33,161 nt of DNA from Pirellula sp. (GTDB taxonomy: Bacteria; Planctomycetota; Planctomycetia; Pirellulales; Pirellulaceae). Location of the stretch: contig JAIPFP010000042.1 of NCBI GenBank assembly GCA_021736575.1, positions 1 through 33,161 on the forward strand. Reading direction: 5' to 3'. The notes under the pieces are model-generated. The model ran no database searches, was not told the DNA's origin, and saw nothing but the letters and a program-made list of their open reading frames with translations. Positions 27,299-33,161 of this stretch are shown piece after piece (the first letter of the stretch is position 1; each line of letters begins with the position of its first letter). Made by a program: the position numbers and the translations under genes.

Positions 27299-29254
27299 TT
27301 ACAACCTTCGCTCGGATACTTCCAAAGCAATGTCGCCGAGAAACTCGGTTAGCGTTTTTACTCCTAAGTCCCCCTTTTTGGCGTGACGCACACTGACGCT
27401 TTGTGCCGCTGCTTCTTTCTCGCCAATCACCAACATATACGGGATCTTTTGTAACTGTGCGTTACGAATCTTGGCACCTATTTTTTCGGCTGCATTGTCC
27501 AGTGTTGTGCGTAGCCCCGCAGCTTTCAATTGCGAGAGGGCTTGGGTTGCAAACTCCGTGCTCTTTTCGCTAATGGTTAGAACACGCACCTGCTCCGGTG
27601 CGAGCCAAGCGGGGAAATGGCCTGCAAAATGCTCAATCAATACGCCGCAGAATCGTTCCATACTACCGAACGGCGCGCGGTGGATCATGACCGGTCGGTG
27701 CTTTGTATTGTCTGCACCGACATAATTAAGATCGAAACGGACCGGCAAAACATAGTCCACTTGCACCGTCCCTAATTGCCATTCGCGACCGATTACGTCT
27801 TTCACGACGAAGTCAATCTTCGGACCGTAGAAAGCTGCTTCGCCGGGCTCTTCGGTGAACGGAACACCCAAGGTTTTGGCTGCAGCTCGGCAAGCATCTT
27901 CGGCTTTGTCCCACTGCGCAGGGTCTCCCGTGAATTTGCTGCTATCAGGATCTCGCAAACCGACGCGGACTCGGTAGTCCGACATTCCAAGCGTGGTCAG
28001 AACCTTCTTGACAAGGCTTAAGCAACCAAGCAACTCTTCGGCGATCTGGTCCTCCGTACAAAAAAGGTGTGCGTCATCTTGAGTAAAGCCCCTGACGCGC
28101 GTCAAGCCATTGAGTTCACCACTCTGCTCCCAACGGTAAACCGTTCCGAATTCCGCAAGCCTGACAGGAAGATCTCGGTAGCTTCGCGGCTGACTGTCAT
28201 AAATTTTGATGTGGTGCGGGCAATTCATCGGCTTGAGCATGAATCCATCGACAATCTGATCATCCGCAAGAACCCGATCAAGAGGAATCACTTCCTTGCC
28301 AGCGCGTTCATTGATGCCATCCGCCAGACGCTTGCTGACTCCATCAAGTCGTTGCATGATTTCGGCGCAAGTACAGCCCTCGGCGGCGCATTTTTGAAAC
28401 GCGTCGTTCTCGACAATCGCTCCGAACTGGCTTTCTTTGTAGTAAGGGAAATGCCCGCTGGTTTTGTAGAGCGTGAGCTTGCCAATATGAGGCGTAAAGA
28501 CTTGGCTATATCCCTGTTTGCGCAGTTCCTCGCTAATAAAATTTTGCAGTTCCTGACGAATGACTGAGCCGTTAGGGGTCCAAAGGATGAGACCCTGGCC
28601 GACATCATCATCGATGTGAAATAGCTGAAGTTCCTTTCCGATCTTTCGGTGGTCGCGATTCTTGGCTTCCTCAAGAGCGACAAAGTGCTGTTCCAGTTCC
28701 TCGGACGTCGGGAATGCGGTACCGTACAGTCGCTGAAGTTGGCCCTTGGATTCATCCCCCATATAGAATGAAGCAGACACGCTGGTCAGTCGCACGTTTT
28801 TGCACTTGCTGGTGTAGTTGACATGTGGACCTGCACAAAGGTCGATGAAGTCACCGTTCTGATAGCAAGAGATTTCCTCTCCTTCTGGGATCTTGTCGAT
28901 GAGGTCGAGCTTGAATCGGCTGACATTCCCAGGACGTTCGGATAAACCACCCAGCCTACCACTTTCTGCCATCTGCTTGGCTTCCTCGCGGCTGATCACT
29001 TTCCTTTCCAATTTTTGGTTCTCTTTGGCAATCTTCTTCATCTCAGCTTCGATTGCAGGAAAGTCTCCCGTGGTGACGCGATGCTTCATGTCGAAGTCGT
29101 AATAGAAGCCGTACTCGCCCGGCGGACCGTAGGCAAACTGGGCGTCCGGCCAAATACGCAAAATTGCTGTCGCCATCACGTGGGCACAGGAATGACGGAG
29201 TCGATCCAGATCGGACATCTGGGCGCGGTCTTCAAGAGTCTTGCGATCGTTCAT
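27299..29254 (-). CDS. thrS: Threonine-tRNA ligase lacking the TGS domain (651 aa)
   Basis: It charges tRNA-Thr and edits mischarged seryl-tRNA. The editing domain is intact, with HSCAH (21-25) and DLCAGPH (Cys140, His144). The class II core has KPMNCPHH (Cys345, a zinc ligand), the motif 2 region RLAEFGTVYRWEQSGEL, RGFTQDDAHLFC and MIHRAPFGSMERF. A normal anticodon-binding domain ends the chain. The ATG at 29252-29254 places HSCAH 20 residues from the start, so the usual N-terminal TGS domain of about 60 residues is absent; the open frame continues to a TTG at 29353 without TGS-like sequence. About 50 extra residues (roughly 282-334), with Cys289, Cys294 and Cys296, sit before KPMNCP compared with the E. 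coli enzyme. Function is secure; the domain differences are notable. Confidence 0.95.
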   Translation of the reverse strand: MNDRKTLEDRAQMSDLDRLRHSCAHVMATAILRIWPDAQFAYGPPGEYGFYYDFDMKHRVTTGDFPAIEAEMKKIAKENQKLERKVISREEAKQMAESGRLGGLSERPGNVSRFKLDLIDKIPEGEEISCYQNGDFIDLCAGPHVNYTSKCKNVRLTSVSASFYMGDESKGQLQRLYGTAFPTSEELEQHFVALEEAKNRDHRKIGKELQLFHIDDDVGQGLILWTPNGSVIRQELQNFISEELRKQGYSQVFTPHIGKLTLYKTSGHFPYYKESQFGAIVENDAFQKCAAEGCTCAEIMQRLDGVSKRLADGINERAGKEVIPLDRVLADDQIVDGFMLKPMNCPHHIKIYDSQPRSYRDLPVRLAEFGTVYRWEQSGELNGLTRVRGFTQDDAHLFCTEDQIAEELLGCLSLVKKVLTTLGMSDYRVRVGLRDPDSSKFTGDPAQWDKAEDACRAAAKTLGVPFTEEPGEAAFYGPKIDFVVKDVIGREWQLGTVQVDYVLPVRFDLNYVGADNTKHRPVMIHRAPFGSMERFCGVLIEHFAGHFPAWLAPEQVRVLTISEKSTEFATQALSQLKAAGLRTTLDNAAEKIGAKIRNAQLQKIPYMLVIGEKEAAAQSVSVRHAKKGDLGVKTLTEFLGDIALEVSERRL

Positions 29255-29672
29255 TAGATTTATTGCAAAGGTTTGTTGGAAATTCGAAGAGGAATTCGAC
29301 GTTAACTTGGGACGGAATTCTACCCTGTGTCGCAACCGCAAAGATGGTCCCAATCAGGTTTTTCGTTGGAATCAAGATTGATTTAGCCCCCTGGGGTAGC
29401 AATCTCGAAACCACTCCCAAACTTGGCCACAGAATGTGCCAGCCTCCATAAAATCACGGTTGCTTAGTCGCGGAGCGAGACCACACGCTTGTGAACGCGA
29501 TCGCTGGCGGTAGCGGCGACTGAGGCACCGCTAAATCGGCTTAAAGAAAAAATTTCTGTCTTCTTCCCAAAATCTTCGTAAAATCGTGCGAGTAGAGGGA
29601 GATCCACTTGATGCGGTTTTATTCCTCCGTAGTTCGGGTTTGAAATAATTTTCTTTGACGGGAGTGGAGTGT
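29255..29672. other. Divergent intergenic region between thrS and the DUF1559 gene
   Basis: About 420 bases hold both promoters and the thrS leader. I see three GAATTC-type repeats near 29280-29325, a short TCGC-GGA-GCGA palindrome near 29468-29478 and a TAGCGG...CCGCTA stem at 29511-29533 (6 bp, 11-base loop). None is strong enough to name as an element. I found no T-box features. Confidence 0.45.
29661..29669 (+). promoter_or_regulatory. Strong ribosome binding site of the DUF1559 gene
   Basis: GGAGTGGAG ends 3 bases before the ATG at 29673. It settles the start at 29673 rather than the in-frame TTG at 29655, and the protein then begins with the short basic leader typical of prepilin-like sequences. 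Confidence 0.7.
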
Positions 29673-30737
29673 ATGACAAAAAGACGCAAAAGTGGTTTCA
29701 CGCTTGTGGAATTATTGGTGGTGATTGCCATCATTGGGATTTTGGTTGGATTGCTATTGCCTGCTGTGCAAGCAGCTCGCGAGGCGGCTCGTCGAATGCA
29801 GTGCACCAATCAGCTCAAGCAGTTTGGGTTGGCGCTTCATAATTACGCAGATGCGTTCAAAAAGTTTCCTGCGGGTTCGGCTGGTCCCTCTTATTCGGGA
29901 AATCGCTTGAACGCAATGATTGGATTGTTGCCGTATGTCGAGGAGAGCTCTCTTTACAATATGGTCCAGTCGACGCAAACCTTTGGGGCGAACGTGTTTC
30001 TTCCTGGTGGGACGCAACCCTGGAACCAAAACTATGATCTTTGGGGATCTCAGTTTCAGGTCAAGGGTATGAATTGTCCTTCGGATAGTCCTGTCGGTGA
30101 CAATCGCGGCGGACGCTGGGCGGGTGGAGCTGCTGCCACTACGAGCTACTCTTTCTGCCATGGCGATCACCAGACCGGTGTTCGCGATCAAGGAGCCTAT
30201 CAGCGTCGAGGCCTGTTTGGGACTCGAAGTTGGGCAGGATTCAGGGACATCACGGACGGCACCAGCAATACGATGGCGATTTCCGAACGCTGTTTTCCAA
30301 AAGGTTCACGTAGCGTTTTTGGAAATACGATCGAGAGCCTGACTGGAATCACCGCCAATCCAGCGTTGTGTCTGGCGCAGGCAAATCGCGCGACACGCCA
30401 ATATCTTCCTACAGCTACGGTATCAGTGTATCGAACGGGCGGGACTCGAGCGTACGATGGCATGCCAATCTATACTGGCTTTAACGCTATCCTGCCTCCG
30501 AATAGTCCATCTTGCTTGATTGGGAACATCAATACGCAGGGTGTGATGACAGCGCAAAGTTGGCACGCGGGTGGTGTAAACTGTGTCTTTGCGGATGGCT
30601 CGGTTCGTTTCATTAGCGAATCGATTAACGCTGGAAACTCCGGTGCTCCAGAGAGCCTCAGTGGACCCAGTCCATATGGCGTCTGGGGTGCACTAGCAAC
30701 CATCAACGGCGGCGAAGTAGCCAGCGAAGATCAATAA
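29673..30737 (+). CDS. DUF1559 protein with prepilin-type N-terminal cleavage/methylation motif (354 aa)
   Basis: MTKRRKSGFTLVELLVVIAI is a standard type IV prepilin/pseudopilin leader, cut between Gly8 and Phe9, followed by a long hydrophobic helix and LLPAVQAAREAARR. The C-terminal region has the DUF1559 signature HAGGVNCVFADGSVRFISE. This family is greatly expanded in Planctomycetes and related phyla; members are thought to be surface or pseudopilin-like proteins, but their roles are mostly unknown. Length and motif order are typical. It is followed, after a 229-bp gap with a triple repeat, by the transthyretin-like lipoprotein that often accompanies this family. A prepilin peptidase elsewhere would be needed for processing. 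Confidence 0.95.
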   Translation: MTKRRKSGFTLVELLVVIAIIGILVGLLLPAVQAAREAARRMQCTNQLKQFGLALHNYADAFKKFPAGSAGPSYSGNRLNAMIGLLPYVEESSLYNMVQSTQTFGANVFLPGGTQPWNQNYDLWGSQFQVKGMNCPSDSPVGDNRGGRWAGGAAATTSYSFCHGDHQTGVRDQGAYQRRGLFGTRSWAGFRDITDGTSNTMAISERCFPKGSRSVFGNTIESLTGITANPALCLAQANRATRQYLPTATVSVYRTGGTRAYDGMPIYTGFNAILPPNSPSCLIGNINTQGVMTAQSWHAGGVNCVFADGSVRFISESINAGNSGAPESLSGPSPYGVWGALATINGGEVASEDQ

Positions 30738-30830
30738 TGATACGTTGTGACGTGGTAGAGCTCGAACCTCGATGCGCGAGCGTGAGGACCTGAATCGCAG
30801 TGATTAATGGACTTCTAGCTGGGACTCTAA

Positions 30831-30899
30831 CGGGTGTCAAGCTTGGCGCACCGGGTGTCAAGCTTGGCGCACCGGGTGTCAAGCTTGGCGCACCGGGTG
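30831..30899. repeat. 21-bp tandem repeat, three copies
   Basis: The unit CGGGTGTCAAGCTTGGCGCAC occurs at 30831, 30852 and 30873 without differences and is followed by its first six bases. Each unit contains the palindrome CAAGCTTG. It lies in the gap before the lipoprotein gene, about 70 bases from its start, so it could be a binding site array or a simple slippage repeat. Confidence 0.95.
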
Positions 30900-30966
30900 A
30901 ATGGGTCCCGACGACGCGTTGAGCCTCAACATATCATTTCAAGTCATCAGAAAGTGATTGTTCAAA

Positions 30967-31428
30967 ATGTCCCGATGGATTCCCGTTCATGTGCTCTGCT
31001 GCTTAGGCACTCTCTCCATTTTCGGTTGCTCCGGGGGTCAAGCGGAGAACCCAAATTGGCCGAAGCGGTTCAAGACGACAGGTACCGTGACATACCAAGG
31101 CAAAGCGATCGAAGGCGCTGACGTTACATTTACCAACACTCAAGCAAATACTACCGGTACGGGCAAGACCGACGGTTCGGGTCGATTCACGTTGACCACC
31201 TACCTTCAAAATGATGGCGTGGTTGCTGGCCCGCAGGTGGTCTCCATACGACGGGTGGATGTGATTGATAAGACACCCAAGGACGTGGACGTGTCTGCGG
31301 GCGGCAAGGCGCTTCCGCTTGAGATCACCTGGATCATTCCAGAAAAATTTTCGATTCCGACCAAATCGGGCCTGACGGCAAGCGTCACCGAAAGTGGTCC
31401 TAACGATTTCAAGTTCGAACTGAAGTGA
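30967..31428 (+). CDS. Transthyretin-like (carboxypeptidase regulatory-like) lipoprotein (153 aa)
   Basis: A signal peptide ends with the lipobox LSIFGC (lipidated Cys21), so the protein is probably membrane-anchored on the outer side. The rest resembles the short beta-sandwich of the carboxypeptidase-regulatory/transthyretin-like type: TGTVTYQGKAIEGADVTF, then TGTGKTDGSGRFTLTTY. In planctomycetes such lipoproteins commonly follow DUF1559 genes; the function is unknown. The ATG at 30967 is preferred over the TTG at 30958 because it starts directly before the basic residue and hydrophobic core. Its stop overlaps the GTG start of the sigma factor gene, so the two are coupled. Confidence 0.88.
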   Translation: MSRWIPVHVLCCLGTLSIFGCSGGQAENPNWPKRFKTTGTVTYQGKAIEGADVTFTNTQANTTGTGKTDGSGRFTLTTYLQNDGVVAGPQVVSIRRVDVIDKTPKDVDVSAGGKALPLEITWIIPEKFSIPTKSGLTASVTESGPNDFKFELK

Positions 31429-31943
31429 CCGCCAATTCAAGCCGACATGCATTTTTTCTGCGTTCGTTCACAACCAACGAGGCGGCGATCCGGGCCTATG
31501 TCCGGCGGCTTCTTCCGTCGCGAGCAGACACCGATGACATCATGCAAGGCGTGGCGTTGGTGCTCTGGGCCAAGTTCGAACAATTTCGGGAGGATGGTGA
31601 CTTTCGAAGTTGGGCCATGGGAATCGCCCGCTACGAAGTACTCGCGTGGCTGAGAGATCGAGGCAGAGATCGATTGGTCTTGGCTGGCGATGTAGCTGAA
31701 ATGATTGCGGATGAAACGGCCATCGATGTCGCCCAGCTGGAGCAGCAGCGCATCGCTCTCCAGTCCTGTTTAGAAAAACTAACGCCCAAGAATCGATCTT
31801 TGCTTTTAGAAAGCTATGGGTCAGAATTGATGATTCAAGAAGTGGCAGCCAACAGCGGGCGGTCGATCGCGGCGTTCTACCAGTGGCTGCACCGCATGCG
31901 AAGACTTTTATTGGATTGTGTACAACACGAAGTGGCTCGATAA
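31425..31943 (+). CDS. ECF-type sigma-70 factor (172 aa)
   Basis: Region 2 covers about residues 20-83 (RAYVRRLLPSRADTDDIMQ, then FRSWAMGIARYEVLAWLRD), and region 4 covers about 111-165 (LEKLTPKNRSLLLESYG, then helix-turn-helix EVAANSGRSIAAFYQWLHRMR). The size and sequence fit the planctomycete/verrucomicrobial ECF group that accompanies FecR/LamG membrane proteins. It would direct RNA polymerase to its own set of promoters in response to a signal held by the membrane partner encoded 11 bp downstream. The start is GTG (31425-31427), overlapping the lipoprotein stop as GTGA. Coupling an ECF factor to a DUF1559-associated lipoprotein is worth noting. Target genes are unknown. Confidence 0.92.
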   Translation: MTANSSRHAFFLRSFTTNEAAIRAYVRRLLPSRADTDDIMQGVALVLWAKFEQFREDGDFRSWAMGIARYEVLAWLRDRGRDRLVLAGDVAEMIADETAIDVAQLEQQRIALQSCLEKLTPKNRSLLLESYGSELMIQEVAANSGRSIAAFYQWLHRMRRLLLDCVQHEVAR

Positions 31944-31954
31944 CCAAAGTCTCC

Positions 31955-33161
31955 ATGCCTCAATCACCCATGACTCAATCACCCATAAATGATCTCGAAT
32001 TCCTCATCAATCGCTACGTTGATGGTCAAGCCACCATCGAAGAAATGGACCGCCTCAACGAACTCTTGAGAGCGGATTCCAAAGCACGGCAAATCTTCGC
32101 GGCACACCTCAATTTGGACTCAGCGTTGGCCGAAATCGCGGCAGGCTTGAGCGGCGAGAAAGCGGCGGTAGACGATATCATCGTGCTCAATCGAAACGCC
32201 ATTTTCTCGAACGCTGTCGCTTATTGCGCTACTGCCGCTGCCGTCTTGTTGGCTGTGTCCCTAGGCGCATGGTGGTGGTTCTCCAATAGTCGACAGCATG
32301 ATCATGATGCACAATTAGCGCCTTCAACCGAACCTTTGGCCGTCCCGCAAGAAAACGTTGCTGCGATTCTCATCGATGAAGCAGGCGCGGTTTTCTCGCA
32401 GGGAAAGGGGCCGCAGGGGGCGAGATTCGAGGCCGGCGACTATGATTTGCTCTCCGGGATTGTGCATCTTCGCTTCGCCCGCGGCGCCGAATTGGTTCTC
32501 AATGGCCCGGCGCACTGGACCGTAAAGGATGAGATGCACGCGTTCGTAAAGCATGGCAAGATGCGGGCAATCGTTCCTCCCTCGGCAAAAGGGTTCACGA
32601 TCTCGACACCATCCGCCGAGTATATCGATCTCGGAACGGAATTCGGACTGGATGTGGATCGAAATAATGGATCAAGTGATCTTTTTGTTTTCGACGGGCA
32701 AGTGAACGTGACCGACAAAGCAACGAACAAGGTCGTTGAAGAGGTTTTAGAAGGTGCCTCCACACGATATGTAGCAGGCGTTGCCAAAACAGCGCCAGCC
32801 TTTCATTCAAGAAATTTCACGACACCGAACCAGATCGGCCTCATTCGTTGGCAAGAGTATGCCCGGAATTTGTTGCATTCCCCAGGCTTGATTGCTTTTT
32901 TTCCATTCCAACGAACGCCGGACGATTCCGAGCTTGCAAATCAAGTTGATGCCAAAGAAAGTGTAGCCCTACGTGTTCCGAATGGTCGAATCCAAGGAGC
33001 TCGTTGGACCTCTGGACGCTGGCCTGGAAAAGACTCGCTTCTCTTCGATGGCGACGACGAGTTTGTTCAAATCGATGTTTCGGGCGAGGCCAAAGAGATA
33101 ACAATCGCTGCTTGGATCAAAATCGACAGACTCGACTATGAAATGAATGCGATCCTCAACT
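31955..33161 (+). CDS. FecR-like/LamG-domain membrane protein, probable anti-sigma partner (3' end outside window)
   Basis: The frame is open from the ATG at 31955 to the window end, giving 402 residues. The first 85 residues are cytoplasmic and resemble the short N-terminal anti-sigma-like part of this family (LEFLINRYVDGQATIEEMDRL). One membrane segment lies at about 86-110. A FecR-like domain follows at about 150-270 (GIVHLRFARGAELVLNGPAHW, then TPSAEYIDLGTEFGLDVD). A LamG/concanavalin-like fold begins near 310-400 (GLIAFFPF, then LFDGDDEFVQI and TIAAWIKI) and is cut off. Such proteins are paired with the upstream ECF factor and may sense a carbohydrate or other ligand outside the membrane and release sigma activity. 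A second ATG at 31970 is possible. It sits 11 bp after the sigma factor stop. Confidence 0.9.
   Translation, partial: MPQSPMTQSPINDLEFLINRYVDGQATIEEMDRLNELLRADSKARQIFAAHLNLDSALAEIAAGLSGEKAAVDDIIVLNRNAIFSNAVAYCATAAAVLLAVSLGAWWWFSNSRQHDHDAQLAPSTEPLAVPQENVAAILIDEAGAVFSQGKGPQGARFEAGDYDLLSGIVHLRFARGAELVLNGPAHWTVKDEMHAFVKHGKMRAIVPPSAKGFTISTPSAEYIDLGTEFGLDVDRNNGSSDLFVFDGQVNVTDKATNKVVEEVLEGASTRYVAGVAKTAPAFHSRNFTTPNQIGLIRWQEYARNLLHSPGLIAFFPFQRTPDDSELANQVDAKESVALRVPNGRIQGARWTSGRWPGKDSLLFDGDDEFVQIDVSGEAKEITIAAWIKIDRLDYEMNAILN

Noticed and set aside
29255..29460. T-box or other riboswitch leader of thrS
   Set aside because: I looked for a specifier loop, the T-box consensus and a terminator/antiterminator pair and found none.

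Overview
The window looks like a chromosomal segment of a planctomycete, most likely in or near the Pirellulaceae. The evidence is a DUF1559 protein with a pilin-like N-terminus, a transthyretin-like lipoprotein, an ECF sigma factor paired with a FecR/LamG membrane protein, a PQQ-type beta-propeller protein with the planctomycete-style WPWWRGPGRNG start, a secreted type I sulfatase, and very large exported proteins without recognisable families. This assignment rests on gene content alone.

Layout. (1) Bases 1-476 hold the 3' end of rny (RNase Y). It overlaps tail to tail with a leftward pair of giant exported membrane proteins (2386 and about 1261 aa, bases 427-11369) joined by a 4-bp ATGA overlap. 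The 2386-aa protein appears to be two copies of one module in tandem, and the 1261-aa protein may be a third copy. (2) Bases 11827-19286 hold a rightward three-gene redox cluster: a Tat-exported CotA-like multicopper oxidase of twice the usual size, a SCO/SenC-like copper protein without a visible export signal, and a 1166-aa di-haem cytochrome c peroxidase/MauG-like protein. The last two overlap by ATGA. (3) Bases 19287-19918 carry no credible gene. They hold a long inverted repeat and a 90-bp tandem repeat built of small hairpins; a reverse-oriented copy of the same element lies at 27126-27206. (4) Bases 19919-25405 form a leftward, tightly packed unit: hypoxanthine phosphoribosyltransferase, two GT4-type glycosyltransferases, a divergent LarA/DUF2088-like protein and a PQQ-type beta-propeller protein. 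(5) A sulfatase (25558-27117) is divergent from that unit and convergent with thrS (27299-29254), whose product lacks the TGS domain and carries a cysteine-containing insertion. (6) Bases 29673-33161 hold DUF1559 protein, lipoprotein, ECF sigma factor and a FecR/LamG protein cut by the window end. The last three are overlapping or 11 bp apart and look like one regulatory and cell-surface unit.

The strongest candidates for something little described are the multicopper oxidase/SCO/di-haem cluster, which has all copper and haem motifs but unusual extra domains, and the modular giant membrane protein pair. The dispersed hairpin repeat is the clearest non-coding structure. Function of the giant proteins and the physiological substrate of the oxidase cluster cannot be read from the sequence.
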